DNA of 64,000 nucleotides from Scytonema sp. UIC 10036 (GTDB taxonomy: Bacteria > Cyanobacteriota > Cyanobacteriia > Cyanobacteriales > Nostocaceae): NCBI RefSeq assembly GCF_009725235.1, contig NZ_WJFC01000019.1, forward strand, positions 1 through 64,000. Direction: 5' to 3'. This document shows positions 18,336-28,731 of the stretch, piece after piece. The notes beneath the pieces are model-generated. The model worked only from the letters and a program-made list of their open reading frames with translations. It was not told the origin of the DNA and ran no database searches. How positions within the stretch are numbered: position 1 is the first letter of the stretch; each line of letters opens with the position of its first letter. The position numbers and the translations under genes are program-made.

Positions 18336-20209
18336 TCTTTAATAGCGAACAAAAGTTGCTTTGCTGTGTACGGTTTGGGTAAAAAAGCTTTCACCCCGAC
18401 TTCTGTAATGGCATTAATCTTTTCAGTGGAGGCAAGCCCGCTAACGGCAATGATTCTCACTTCTGGATTAATCTTTTGGAGCGTGCGAATGGTTGTCAAC
18501 CCATCCATGGATGGCATGACCATATCTGTCACAACAAGAGATATTTTATCTCGATATTCAGCATAAAGGGCAATTGCTTCAATGCCATCACCAGCCACAA
18601 TTGCTTTATAATTATGGCTTTCCAAGGATGTTTTGGTCACATCTCGAATTGAATCTTCGTCATCTACAACCAAAATCAATTCTCCATTACCGCCTGGTAA
18701 ATCCGTTTCTCGATCTTCAAGAGGTTCTATAGCTTCTTGTGCTGGTAAATACACTCTAAACTCGCTGCCTTTGCCCTCTTCGCTGTATACGTTGATAAAG
18801 CCGTTGTGACTTTTGACAATACCAAGTACCGTAGAAAGACCTAGACCCGTACCTTTACCAATTTCTTTTGTGGTAAAAAATGGTTCAAAAATGCGGTCTA
18901 CAATCTCAGCTGGAATACCAATTCCAGTATCTGCAACAGAGATGACAACAAAAGACCCAACACGAGCATCCATGTGCATTCTGGCGTAGTTCTCGTCAAC
19001 TAAAAGATTCTCAGCAGAAATGGTTAGGGAACCTCCATTGGGCATAGCATCACGAGCATTCACACATAAATTCATTAAAACTTGATGTAGTTGGGTAGGG
19101 TCTGCAGAAACAGGCCAGAGATTTTGCGGTACTTGACAGGAAAATTCAATGGATTTGGGAAATGTTTCTTTCACAACTTGCTGGATTTCTCTAAGCAAGT
19201 GAGTTAATTGTAAAAGAGTGCGATCGCCCTCGATACCGCGAGTAAAAGAAAGCACTTGCTTGACTAATTTGGCTCCCCGTTTGGCGTTGGATATCAAAAT
19301 AGGTAATAGCCGCTTGCTGCGTTCATCATGGAGTTGTGATTCCAGAAGCTGTGCTGTCATCAAAATAGGCGCAAGAACATTGTTCAGGTCATGAGCAATC
19401 CCGCTTGCCAAAGTCCCAATACTCTCTAAGCGTTGGGTACGGAAAAATTGTGTTTCCAGTTCTTTTTTTTCTGTAATATCACTATTAACCACTAGGATAG
19501 TTTGTAGTTTTTTCTCAAACTCCTGTACTAGCGTCCAGCGACTTTCAACAATAATTTGTTTGCCTAACTTGGTTTTTTGATGTAGCTCTCCTTCCCAAGA
19601 ACCATTTTTCATTAAAGTATTAATAGCGAGTTGTACTTGTGCTTTATCTTTTTCTTCCCAAAGTTCTAAAGTTTTCTTACCAATCGCCTCAGCAGCTTGC
19701 CAAGCATAAAGATTTTCAGCTGCTTTATTCCAAAATAAAATTTTCTTCTCTAAATCACAGACAAAAATTGCGTCTGTGGCAACATCTAGTAAAGCTGCCT
19801 GTTCGCGTATTTTTAATTCTGCCCTTTTGCGCTCAAAAGCATAGCGGATGGCACGTTCGAGGAGAGGCGCAGTTAATTGACCTTTTTCTAAATAATCTGC
19901 TGCACCTGCTTTCATTGCCTCAATGTCTATCTCCCTGTCTCCTTTACCTGTCAGTAAAATAACTGGGGAAGAACAGCCTAAAGATATAACTTCGCGCAAC
20001 AAGTCTAACCCATTATGCGCTCCCAAACGGTAATCAACAAGATAAATATCATGTTGATGTGCTGTTATTGCCTCCTTTGCCGACTCATAAGTACTCACCC
20101 ATTCCAACTTGCAGTGGCAAAGCTGGAATTCCCGAAACCAATCACGAGTTAACGTGTAATCATCTTCGTCATCATCAACAAGAAGAACTTTTATGGGGAT
20201 CTGCTTCAT
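18317..20209 (-). CDS. Hybrid histidine kinase (REC-PAS-HisKA-HATPase-REC)
   Basis: 630 residues, soluble. An N-terminal receiver (1-125; phospho-acceptor region LVDYRLG) is followed by PAS (about 135-250), a HisKA dimerisation domain with the H-box [16 protein letters not shown], an HATPase ([24 protein letters not shown]) and a second receiver ([12 protein letters not shown], about 510-628). It is the last gene of a four-gene minus-strand cluster, 17 bp after the stand-alone response regulator. The H-box with adjacent Asn-Asn is the NtrB/HPK4-like form and is nearly identical to that of the first gene in the cluster, which suggests an internal duplication. Confidence 0.9.
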   Translation of the reverse strand: MKQIPIKVLLVDDDEDDYTLTRDWFREFQLCHCKLEWVSTYESAKEAITAHQHDIYLVDYRLGAHNGLDLLREVISLGCSSPVILLTGKGDREIDIEAMKAGAADYLEKGQLTAPLLERAIRYAFERKRAELKIREQAALLDVATDAIFVCDLEKKILFWNKAAENLYAWQAAEAIGKKTLELWEEKDKAQVQLAINTLMKNGSWEGELHQKTKLGKQIIVESRWTLVQEFEKKLQTILVVNSDITEKKELETQFFRTQRLESIGTLASGIAHDLNNVLAPILMTAQLLESQLHDERSKRLLPILISNAKRGAKLVKQVLSFTRGIEGDRTLLQLTHLLREIQQVVKETFPKSIEFSCQVPQNLWPVSADPTQLHQVLMNLCVNARDAMPNGGSLTISAENLLVDENYARMHMDARVGSFVVISVADTGIGIPAEIVDRIFEPFFTTKEIGKGTGLGLSTVLGIVKSHNGFINVYSEEGKGSEFRVYLPAQEAIEPLEDRETDLPGGNGELILVVDDEDSIRDVTKTSLESHNYKAIVAGDGIEAIALYAEYRDKISLVVTDMVMPSMDGLTTIRTLQKINPEVRIIAVSGLASTEKINAITEVGVKAFLPKPYTAKQLLFAIKELVANG

Positions 20210-20226
20210 TTTTCTGCCTTCCTTTT

Positions 20227-20673
20227 TTATAGTGGCAGTTCTACAATGTCAAACCAGTATTTTCCTATTGTCCTCATCACCTCAACCAAAGATGTGAAAT
20301 TCGTCGGTTTGATAATGAACGAATTCGCACCCAAATCGTAAGTACTGTGAATATCTTCCTCTGCCCTAGAGGTCGTTAGCACAACAATCGGAATTTTTCT
20401 GAGTTGAGTATCAGATTTAATTTCTTTGAGGGCTTCACGACCATCTTTTTTAGGCATATTTAAATCTAGCAAAATTAAACCCGGACGGGGTGCATTATTT
20501 TTGTCGGCGTACTTACCACGCCATTTGAGATAATCCATTAACTCTTCACCATCAGTGACAATGTACAATTCATGAGTCAATTGACTTTCTGTCAATGCCT
20601 CACGAACTAACATACGGTCATCCTCATCATCTTCAGCCATCAAAATTGTGATGGTTGTATGCCGACCCTTCAC
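20227..20673 (-). CDS. Single-domain response regulator (Rcp1-like)
   Basis: 148 residues from a GTG start with AGGAGA upstream. It is a lone receiver domain: the acidic patch MAEDDEDD, the phospho-acceptor in LILLDLNMPKKDG, Thr in VLTTS and Lys in IIKPTNF are all present. It has no output domain. Rcp1-type regulators are partners of phytochrome or bacteriophytochrome-like kinases, and the 704-residue kinase immediately upstream in the operon is a likely donor. Confidence 0.9.
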   Translation of the reverse strand: MKGRHTTITILMAEDDEDDRMLVREALTESQLTHELYIVTDGEELMDYLKWRGKYADKNNAPRPGLILLDLNMPKKDGREALKEIKSDTQLRKIPIVVLTTSRAEEDIHSTYDLGANSFIIKPTNFTSLVEVMRTIGKYWFDIVELPL

Positions 20674-20782
20674 TCTATATTCTCTCCTTTTGAGGGTTTA
20701 TCGTTAATCGACTGTCAAAATACAACCAATAGAGGATTTAGGTTGTAATATCTTTATACCCATGGAAGTATGATAAACCTTA

Positions 20783-22897
20783 TCAATGAAAAGCGAGCGA
20801 AACAATAAATTTTGAGCCTTGACCTAATTGGCTGTGTGCAGTAATGCTCCAACCGTGACGTTCCACAATTTTGCGGGCAATGGCTAAGCCCATACCCGTT
20901 CCTTCATATTCGTTACGACCGTGCAAACGTTGAAAAACATTGAAAATGCGATCGAGATACTTTTCGTCAAATCCAATACCATTGTCTTCAATAATCAGTT
21001 GCCCGTGTTCGGCAGCATCTTGTTGAGTGTAAATTTTAACGACAGGTGAAATGTCTTTGCGGTGAAATTTTAAAGCGTTACCAATAAGATTTTGGAGCAA
21101 TTGGCGCATTTGTAGCGGATCTGCATGAACGGGAGGCAAATTCCCGACTTCCACACGCGCTTCTGTTTGTAGGATACTTATTTCTAAATCGGATAATACC
21201 TCTTGTGTTACTTGACTTAGATCCACTCGCTCAAAAGGTTTTGCCCTAGTTGTGACTCGTGAAAGCGTAAGTAAATCTTCGATTAAAGCTTGCATTCGGC
21301 GGGTTGCATTCTGCATCCGTTCCAAATAATCTTGCCCCTGTTCGGTCAATGTATCACTACAAGTCACTTTCAAGCGTTCTCCAAAGGTTTTTATCTTACG
21401 CAGTGGTTCTTGCAGATCGTGAGAAGCAATAAAGGCAAATTGTTGCAGTTCCTCATTCGAACGAGTCAGTTCTTGTCTTTGGCGAGTTTCTTGTTCTAAA
21501 AGCTGGGCTTGCGCTAGGGCAATTCCTATTTGATCTGCTAACTGTCGTAAAAGTTCGGTTTCCCAACTCGTCCATTCCCGAGGATGGGCGCATTGATGGG
21601 CAATGAGCAATCCCCACAGTTTGTTCTTTAAAAGAATTGGTACAACTAAGTTAGCTTTAACACTTAATTTTTGCAAAAATTCTAGGTAGCAAGATGCAAT
21701 TTTCGCTTGTCGAATGTCGGTGACAGAACTGATGCGTCCCTGACGGTATTGTTGAACGTAATCCTCGTTAAAGCAGGGTTCCTGAATATTGTGTCCGAGA
21801 ACGCTAAGAAACCCAGAAACAACTGCCTCTTGCACAATGACTCCCGTACCATCGGACAGCAATCGAAAAATTAAGACTCGATCTGCTTGCAACAAATGTT
21901 GAACTTCTGTAACACTTGTTTGAAGAATTTCATCAATTTGTAAAGACTGACGAATTTTTAGCGTGATGTCAGAAAATAATTGCGATCGCTGTTCGTTTCC
22001 TCTGAGCACATCTTCAACTTTCTGGCGTTCAATAGCATTAGCCAGCATATTTGTCACGGCTTGCAAGAAATAAACATCTTCTTTACTAAAATTGCGCGAT
22101 CTTGTTGTGTGTACTTCCAAAACTCCAAAAGGGTTCTCTTTACCATGAATTAACAACGAAACACTACTAACTATAGAACCGTCGTGTGGTAGTTGTGGTT
22201 TGCCAAAGCGTGTTTCCGTTCGGAAATCATTAACAATCGTGGGTTCTTTAAAACGCAGGGTATAGCCAGCTTGAGAATCACTTCCAACACTTACCGTTGC
22301 TTTTCTTACCAGTTCTGAATGCCAACCAGATCCTGCCACCAATCGCAAGGTACTACCATCCGGCAAAAGTTCCAAAATATGACAAAACTCTACCTTAAGG
22401 CTGTGGGAAACAAGAGTCACAGTTTCTTGCATCAATGTCATCAAATCCAAACCAGCTAATGCCATTTGACTGAGTTCTGCCACTAGCGCCTGACGATGGG
22501 CATAGACTTCCAATTCTTGCATTGCACGGCGGGCTTCCAATATGCGGCGCACTCGCTGACGCAAAACCTGCCATTGAATTGGTTTAGTAATGTAATCAGT
22601 GGCACCAGCAGCAAAAGCTTTATCTACAGAGACTTGGTCGTAAAGAGCAGTAATCATTAATACGGGTGTTGTTGCACCACCAGGAAGTGCCTGCAATTGA
22701 CTACAGCAGCTAAATCCATTCATAACTGGCATCACGGCATCTAACAGCACCATATCTGGTTGTTGTTCCGTGTAAACAGCTAATGCCTCCTCGCCATTAG
22801 CCGCCTCTACGACTCGATACCCTATTTGCAGCAATAGTTGTCGCATTTGTAACCGTATTATACTATCATCATCTACAACCAGTATTAAATTTGTCAT
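20783..22897 (-). CDS. REC-GAF-GAF histidine kinase
   Basis: 704 residues: receiver (1-122, MVLLDAVMPVMNG), GAF (about 150-290), a second GAF (about 310-470) and a kinase core with H-box FIASHDLQEPLRKIK, HATPase N-box (NLIGNALKFH) and GTGMGLA. The second GAF follows the cyanobacteriochrome-like pattern (IQEPCFNEDYV, VKANLVVPILL, WGLLIAHQC), with SCYLEFL where bilin-binding members have Cys-His. The Cys is there but the His is Tyr, so bilin binding is uncertain. Likely partner: the single-domain regulator downstream. Confidence 0.88.
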   Translation of the reverse strand: MTNLILVVDDDSIIRLQMRQLLLQIGYRVVEAANGEEALAVYTEQQPDMVLLDAVMPVMNGFSCCSQLQALPGGATTPVLMITALYDQVSVDKAFAAGATDYITKPIQWQVLRQRVRRILEARRAMQELEVYAHRQALVAELSQMALAGLDLMTLMQETVTLVSHSLKVEFCHILELLPDGSTLRLVAGSGWHSELVRKATVSVGSDSQAGYTLRFKEPTIVNDFRTETRFGKPQLPHDGSIVSSVSLLIHGKENPFGVLEVHTTRSRNFSKEDVYFLQAVTNMLANAIERQKVEDVLRGNEQRSQLFSDITLKIRQSLQIDEILQTSVTEVQHLLQADRVLIFRLLSDGTGVIVQEAVVSGFLSVLGHNIQEPCFNEDYVQQYRQGRISSVTDIRQAKIASCYLEFLQKLSVKANLVVPILLKNKLWGLLIAHQCAHPREWTSWETELLRQLADQIGIALAQAQLLEQETRQRQELTRSNEELQQFAFIASHDLQEPLRKIKTFGERLKVTCSDTLTEQGQDYLERMQNATRRMQALIEDLLTLSRVTTRAKPFERVDLSQVTQEVLSDLEISILQTEARVEVGNLPPVHADPLQMRQLLQNLIGNALKFHRKDISPVVKIYTQQDAAEHGQLIIEDNGIGFDEKYLDRIFNVFQRLHGRNEYEGTGMGLAIARKIVERHGWSITAHSQLGQGSKFIVSLAFH

Positions 22898-22899
22898 TT

Positions 22900-22985
22900 G
22901 TCATTAGCAATTAGCAGTTAGCCATTAGCCATTAGCAATTAGCAATTAGCAATTAGCAATTAGCAATTAGCCATTTGTCATTTGT
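22900..22985. repeat. ATTAGCA/ATTAGCC heptamer repeat
   Basis: About eleven units of ATTAGCA or ATTAGCC flanked by TTTGTCATT units, between two kinase genes and reaching the last codons of the upstream one. It may separate transcripts or affect operon read-through. Confidence 0.88.
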
Positions 22986-25794
22986 CACTGTTAATAATAA
23001 CACTATGTAAAGTTTGTAATAATTCCTGTGCTGTGTATGGTTTAGGTAAAAATGCTGTTATTGGAGATTTTGTCTCAAAGGGAACTTGTTCGCTGGTTGT
23101 CAGTCCACTAACAGCAATAATGGGTAGAAGTGGGTTCATTTTTTGTAATGCACAAATGGTCGTTGCTCCATCCATGTTTGGCATCATCATATCGATAATA
23201 GCTGCACTAATTTTATTTTTATACTGAGCATAAATCGCTAATGCTTCTATCCCATCACTAGCCGTAATGACTTTATAATTATGATTTTCTAAAGAAAGTT
23301 TGGTAATTTCTCTCACAGCCGCTTCATCGTCTACAACCAAAATTCCTTCTCCATATCCTATAGGTACTTTTACATTTTCTACCTGCTGTGTTTCTCCTGT
23401 TTGAACGGCTGGTAAATAAATCTTAAATTTTGTCCCTTTACCTATACTGCTTGATACACTGATAAAACCACCATGACCTTTAACAATTCCCATCACTGTT
23501 GAAAGTCCAAGCCCCGTCCCTTTGCCAAACTCTTTGGTGGTGAAAAATGGTTCAAAAATTCTATCTAATAGTTTGTTGTCAATTCCTACTCCTGTATCGG
23601 TAATTGTAAGAACAATATAAGAGCCTTCTTTAGCATCAAGATTCATTCTGACAAAGTTTTCATCAATCAAGATATTCTTCGCAGAAATTTTTAAAGTTCC
23701 ACCTTTTGGCATTGCATCTCGCGCATTAAGACACAAATTCATTAAGACTTGATGCAATTGGGTGCTATCACCTCGCACAGGTAATAAGTCTGTCTCAACT
23801 TCTGTTTCAAGAGTTATGGATTTGGGAAAGGTTTGCTCAACAATTTGCTTCATTTCTGAAATCAGATGCTTGATTTGGAGGACAGTGCGATCGCCTTCTA
23901 TTCCCCTTGCAAAAGCGAGTACTTGTTTTACCAACTCGGCACCTCTTTTGGCATTATTTTCTACAATTGTCAATATTTGCTGAGTGCGTTCATCGCGACC
24001 TTTGGCTTTCAGCATTTGTACTGACATTAAAATAGGAGACAAAACATTATTGAGATCGTGAGCAATTCCACTTGCCAAAGTCCCTATACTTTCCATACGT
24101 TGAGCGCGTAAAAATTGCTTTTCTAGTTGTTTTTTCTGAGTAATATCAGTGTCTACAACAAGAATAGATTTGTGTTGAGAATATTCATCTCGGACTAATG
24201 TCCAACGACTTTCAACTATTATTTCTTGACCAAATTTAGTAATTTTTTGTAATTCACCTTGCCAAAAACCATGCTCTAAAACGCTCTCAAAAATTTCTAA
24301 ATGTTGCGGGCATATTTCTCGATACAAAATTTCATTGGCATTCCTACCAATTGCTTCTTGTGCTTCCCATCCGTAAATTTTCTCAGCACTTTTGTTCCAA
24401 AGCAAAATCTTATTATTTAAATCTCGGACAACAATGGCATCAGTTGCGATATCAAGCAGTGCAGCTTGTTCGCGGATTTGCTGTTCTGCTACCTTGCGAC
24501 AAGTAATATCTTCAAAAATATACAACCGTGCAAAATACTGGTTGTTTTCATCGCGGATACGTCTGGAAAAACGCCGAATAACCCGACCATCATTTAATAT
24601 AAGTTCATCTTCGCAATCGCAAGTTTCGCTTGGCAAAGATTGGCAAGAAGTAAAAGGGGAGATATCTGTAAATTGGTGGCAAACTTCCATCACATCCTGG
24701 TGTTTAAGTTCACCGCATTCCATTTGCGTTTTTAGGTGTTCGATTTTCCAAATTTCGCAAAAGCGTTCGTTGAAATACAGAATTTCTCCATTACGGTGGT
24801 CTACAACATAAAATGCTAAAGGAGAAACACCAGTCATTGAGCGCAAAAGTGCTTCTTTCCAGCGTAATGTTTCTTCTGATTGCTTGCGTTCGGTGACATC
24901 TTCCACAATATAAGCAAAACGCCTTGCTGTGGTGGAACTTTCCACGATAGTAGAGACTGTAGCTTTCAGCCACCTGCTCCCTTCAAAAGTATGTTGAGGA
25001 TATTCAAAGGTTACGGGTAATTGGGTACTTTCTGCCTGACGGTAGTAATTAAGCCAGTGGCGCACGGATTCTTGTGACAAACCCAGATCTTTGGAAAGGC
25101 GATGCTGCATTTCGCCTGGGGCGATGCCGAAGAATTTTGCTGTTGCAGTGTTATTGGAAATATGTAAAATGTCATCATTGACCAGTTCAACGACTCCCAT
25201 CATCATTGGCGAACTGTCAAAGAAACTGCGGAGGACAGATTCACTTTGCCGCAATGCTTGTTGTGCTTGTTTGTACTCTGTTTTAATACTTGCTACTTCT
25301 GTTAAATTACGACGGAGTTCTAGTTGTCTCATCACTAAGCGAGCGATCGCTTTGAGTGACTCTAGCTGTTCTGTTGTAATATGAGAACGCGGTACACTAT
25401 CGACGACACATAAAACTCCGATAGTTTCCCCTTCTGGTGCAATCAAAGGGACGCCTGCATAAAATCTTACGTAGGGTGCAGAGGTGACGACAGGGCTATT
25501 GGAAAACCGTTCATCAGCCAAAGTATCGAGAATAATCAAGACATCAGACTGTACAACACAGAAAGGACAAATACCGAAATCTCTGGGCATTTCTTCGAGA
25601 TCTGTCCCAACTTTGGCTTTAAACCATTGACGGTTAGCGTCAATAAAATTGATGAGCGCAATTGGTGCAGCACATACTCGAGCAGCTAGGAATGCCAAAT
25701 CATCAAATGCCTGTTCTGGTGAAGTGTCGAGAATATGATACTGATGGAGAACTTTTAGCCTCGTTGCTTCATTTTTAGACAAAATAGAGTTCAT
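22978..25794 (-). CDS. GAF-PAS multi-sensor hybrid histidine kinase
   Basis: 938 residues from ATG 25794 (AGGA upstream, and the usual MNSILSKNEATRLKVL start of this family); the open frame extends 50 codons further upstream without support. Order: GAF (about 15-170), PAS (about 180-300), PAS/PAC (about 310-430), PAS (about 440-560), HisKA ([18 protein letters not shown]), HATPase (GTGLGLS) and C-terminal receiver (AAIIDMMMPNMDG). It is the first gene of the minus-strand two-component cluster. Confidence 0.88.
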   Translation of the reverse strand: MNSILSKNEATRLKVLHQYHILDTSPEQAFDDLAFLAARVCAAPIALINFIDANRQWFKAKVGTDLEEMPRDFGICPFCVVQSDVLIILDTLADERFSNSPVVTSAPYVRFYAGVPLIAPEGETIGVLCVVDSVPRSHITTEQLESLKAIARLVMRQLELRRNLTEVASIKTEYKQAQQALRQSESVLRSFFDSSPMMMGVVELVNDDILHISNNTATAKFFGIAPGEMQHRLSKDLGLSQESVRHWLNYYRQAESTQLPVTFEYPQHTFEGSRWLKATVSTIVESSTTARRFAYIVEDVTERKQSEETLRWKEALLRSMTGVSPLAFYVVDHRNGEILYFNERFCEIWKIEHLKTQMECGELKHQDVMEVCHQFTDISPFTSCQSLPSETCDCEDELILNDGRVIRRFSRRIRDENNQYFARLYIFEDITCRKVAEQQIREQAALLDIATDAIVVRDLNNKILLWNKSAEKIYGWEAQEAIGRNANEILYREICPQHLEIFESVLEHGFWQGELQKITKFGQEIIVESRWTLVRDEYSQHKSILVVDTDITQKKQLEKQFLRAQRMESIGTLASGIAHDLNNVLSPILMSVQMLKAKGRDERTQQILTIVENNAKRGAELVKQVLAFARGIEGDRTVLQIKHLISEMKQIVEQTFPKSITLETEVETDLLPVRGDSTQLHQVLMNLCLNARDAMPKGGTLKISAKNILIDENFVRMNLDAKEGSYIVLTITDTGVGIDNKLLDRIFEPFFTTKEFGKGTGLGLSTVMGIVKGHGGFISVSSSIGKGTKFKIYLPAVQTGETQQVENVKVPIGYGEGILVVDDEAAVREITKLSLENHNYKVITASDGIEALAIYAQYKNKISAAIIDMMMPNMDGATTICALQKMNPLLPIIAVSGLTTSEQVPFETKSPITAFLPKPYTAQELLQTLHSVIINSDK

Positions 25795-26184
25795 TGATAT
25801 ATTTCCTAGTACTGCTGAATTCTGGCTTGAGAATACCCGTGACTTACAGTTATTGAGATTGCCCAGCAGGGATGTTATTGGGGTAATTGCTGAAAAGCAC
25901 AACCGACTACAGAGACGGCTTGCAACAACAATATCCTCAATCAAGCTTTCGCCAAACTTGATGAGGGATTGAGTGACTATCTGAGTTCTCAGAGGAAGTT
26001 ATATTATTTTGTCACTTTCATTATAATAATATGTCTCAAGAAGGATGACGAGCATTTTTCTTAAATTAAGTAAATTTTTTTAGACTAAATAACGCATCCG
26101 TGTTTATGGCATATCTTTAAGAAAACTTTATTTTACCCTCACCCATGTAACATAAGTAGAGTAGGTAATCTAAAGCTGACTCAC

Positions 26185-26694
26185 ATGAACTCAGTTGTAA
26201 CACATCGATTTGCGACTCCCATAAAACCAAACGCTGAAGACAGCTTTGCTATTACTTTTGCGCCATTGTCTCTGGAAGAAGTCTACGCCAAAGCAGACGC
26301 CCCTGCCAATGGCGCGGTGGTAGTTATGAGTGGCATGGTTCGCAATCAAACTGATGGTAAACCTGTAGTTGCCTTAGAGTATCAAGCTTATGACCCTATG
26401 GCATTGCGAGTATTTTACCAAATTGCTGCTGATATTCGGCAGCAATGGTCTGATGTCAATCGTGTTGTCATTCATCATCGTGTGGGACGTTTAGGTATTG
26501 GTGAAATCAGTGTTTTAGTTGCGGTAGGTTGTCCCCATCGTTCCGAAGCATTTGAAGCTTGTCGCTACGCAATTGATACTCTCAAACACAATGCCCCTAT
26601 CTGGAAGAAGGAACACTGGGAAGATGGTTCAAGTAGCTGGGTCAGTATTGGCGCGTGCGAACAGGAACCACTGACCACTGATGAATGCCCCTGA
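26185..26694 (+). CDS. moaE: Molybdopterin synthase catalytic subunit MoaE
   Basis: 169 residues with a roughly 25-residue N-terminal extension before the fold. GAVVVMSGMVRNQTDGKPV, YQAYDPMA, VHHRVGRLGIGE-like (HHRVGRLGIGEISV) and the catalytic-Lys region LKHNAPIWKKEHWEDG are diagnostic. With MoaD it inserts sulfur into precursor Z to make molybdopterin. No moaD is adjacent. Confidence 0.92.
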   Translation: MNSVVTHRFATPIKPNAEDSFAITFAPLSLEEVYAKADAPANGAVVVMSGMVRNQTDGKPVVALEYQAYDPMALRVFYQIAADIRQQWSDVNRVVIHHRVGRLGIGEISVLVAVGCPHRSEAFEACRYAIDTLKHNAPIWKKEHWEDGSSSWVSIGACEQEPLTTDECP

Positions 26695-26722
26695 AAAAAA
26701 ACCCTTTTCCATGAGAAAAGGG
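26694..26722 (-). terminator. Rho-independent-type terminator, minus orientation
   Basis: Stem CCCTTTTC (26702-26709) pairs with GAAAAGGG (26715-26722) over a 5-nt loop, and an A-run at 26694-26701 becomes a U-tail for minus-strand transcripts. It abuts the moaE stop codon, so it would block antisense transcription into moaE; read on the plus strand it has no U-tail. Confidence 0.65.
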
Positions 26723-27923
26723 GATAGAGTCACGGTGTTGTAGTTGTTGTCCTTACGGTTATCTATATATAGATGACAGCAAAATTTGGTTATGCAGAAC
26801 TTGGCCGATCGACGAAGGCGATATGTAGCGTAAATTGGCTCAGGGCTTAGACAAAAATTGCTAGAAACCTTGATTTATCGAACAGCCAAGACGCCAAAAG
26901 TGCTGAGAATTCGTATAGCGGTGTAAGTCCTATGGCTGTCTCCGACCTAAAAATGTTAAGATTCGTTAAGAGAGACTGTCGCAATTGTGACTTAAAGGAA
27001 ATGTTTGCCTATCTGACAATCAGGTCACGTAACAATAAGGGTTTCAGACACTGAAATGCTAGCTTATGCTTCCAGACCCTGAAATCTTTTGGGTATGGTG
27101 ACAGAATTAAAGCTCCCTTCACGCTCATTGTGGAGGGGGTTTTTTGTGGCTGCTTGTACTACACGAGAGGGAGTATCATCTATCTGTCCACCACTCCGGT
27201 TATTATATATAGAAATATCGAGGTGGTGGACAGGCTGTGTTTCTTTTACAGCAAGTGTTTCAGTGACTGAAGCGTGGGGTGGTGGACAAAATGTTTTTTT
27301 CAACCTACTCCTTATACTACAAATACTACACAACACGTTCGCGCTTCGCCCTTTAGTAATAATTGCTCATCATCATCTGCCCCTAGTAAGTTGCTGCTAA
27401 GGGTAGCTATATAAATATATATCCCTACCCTTAGCAGCATTTTTGAGTTTACCCCCGGAGTAAGGCGTTACCAAACTATGAGCCGAAGTCCTGAAATTTT
27501 CAGAAGAAAGTTTGCAGAATTTTCAAATTTAGAAGTGAAACTTTATATAATCTTTACATCTATACTCCCTAGTATAGACTTAAAGTTTTCTTAGACAGTT
27601 AATTAATACTGAGACTTGCGTCTACCTTTTAGTGGATTTACTACTTGAGTTTAGCAGTACTATCTTAACTAGCTACAATGTTTTTTATTATTGCAATTGC
27701 AAAAAATAAAGAAAAAACAAATGTAGTTTTTTGTAGACTGCTGGTTAAGCTTTATTTGGATGAAGCAGAAGTTGGATCGGTCACAGGAGAAGACAGAAAT
27801 GTTAATACCTGCCTCGACTGCTTTCACGTTACAAAGACAACAATTTTCTATAATATTCCCAAAGTTTAAAGATGGGATAAGTGTCTACCAAACATCCTAT
27901 TAATTGAAAAAAGGAAGTGCTCG
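26723..27923. other. 1.2-kb gap without recognised genes
   Basis: Several short open frames on both strands show no family resemblance or good ribosome binding site. The right part should hold the promoter of the exopolysaccharide pair. The one clear structure is the inverted repeat at 27393-27438, listed separately. A non-coding RNA could be hidden here, but I recognise none. Confidence 0.5.
27393..27438 (+). terminator. Perfect 14-bp inverted repeat, possible terminator
   Basis: GCTGCTAAGGGTAG (27393-27406) is matched exactly by CTACCCTTAGCAGC (27425-27438), with an 18-nt AT-rich loop and ATTTTTG following. This is a strong hairpin in either strand. It has the form of an intrinsic terminator on the plus strand although no upstream gene is evident, which hints at an unrecognised transcript to its left. 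Confidence 0.5.
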
Positions 27924-28718
27924 ATGGGTTTGGTAAACACAACCACGAGTTGTGAATTAGGTGCAGGTAGCAATGAAAAATTTTTCATTGCAGGAAGTAA
28001 AATTACTATTATCTCGTTTCTAGACACTGTCCAAAGAGTAATTGAGTGGGCTGAGAAACGGGAGGCACGATATGTTTGTCTAGCTAACGCACATATGATT
28101 ATGCTAGCTTACGACTCCCAAAAATTTTGGAAAACATTGAATACATCAGATTTAATAACTCCAGACGGTATGTCTATCGTTTGGAGTCTCCGGATTTTAG
28201 GAAAAAAAAATCAGGAACAGATATGTGGTCGAGACTTAACTTTATCTGTATGTAATGAAGCTGCTCTGAGGAAAATATCAGTAGGATTTTACGGAAGTTC
28301 TCAGAAAGTTTTAACAGCCTTAGTAACTAATTTGAAACAAGTTTATCCTACTCTAGACATAGCATATGTTTACTCTCCTCCATTTCGCTCTCTTTCTTCA
28401 CAAGAAGAAGAAATCATATTGCAAGATATTAAGAATTCAGGGATTAGCATTCTGTTTGTAGGGTTAGGGTGTCCTAAACAAGAATACTGGATGGAAAAAC
28501 ACAAAAAGTATTTTTCAGGAGTTATGATAGGCATCGGTGCTGCATTTGACTTTCTTTCTGGATTCAAACCTTGCCCCCCACTATGGATGCAAAAAGTGGG
28601 TTTAGAATGGTTTTTCCGGCTTTGTTTGGAACCCAGAAGACTTTGGTATAGAAATTTCTGGTACAGTCCCAGATTTGTCATTATCTTTATCCGACAAGTT
28701 TTGCAAATGCGGTTTTAA
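27924..28718 (+). CDS. WecG/TagA/CpsF-family glycosyltransferase (GT26)
   Basis: 264 residues. Hallmarks: NAHMIMLAYD, the catalytic-region TPDGMSIVWSLRI, FYGSSQKVL and the C-terminal GLGCPKQEYWM. Such enzymes add a sugar (N-acetylmannosaminuronate in WecG, ManNAc in TagA) to an undecaprenyl-linked intermediate at the cytosolic face of the membrane. The preceding AAAGGAAG is an adequate ribosome binding site. The next gene starts 13 bp downstream, so the two form an exopolysaccharide operon. Confidence 0.88.
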   Translation: MGLVNTTTSCELGAGSNEKFFIAGSKITIISFLDTVQRVIEWAEKREARYVCLANAHMIMLAYDSQKFWKTLNTSDLITPDGMSIVWSLRILGKKNQEQICGRDLTLSVCNEAALRKISVGFYGSSQKVLTALVTNLKQVYPTLDIAYVYSPPFRSLSSQEEEIILQDIKNSGISILFVGLGCPKQEYWMEKHKKYFSGVMIGIGAAFDFLSGFKPCPPLWMQKVGLEWFFRLCLEPRRLWYRNFWYSPRFVIIFIRQVLQMRF

Positions 28719-28731
28719 GGGCTTTTAAAAC

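Noticed and set aside
27678..27869. 63-codon plus-strand frame before the WecG-type gene
   Set aside because: The start lacks a ribosome binding site and the composition is not gene-like. It is more likely leader or promoter DNA.
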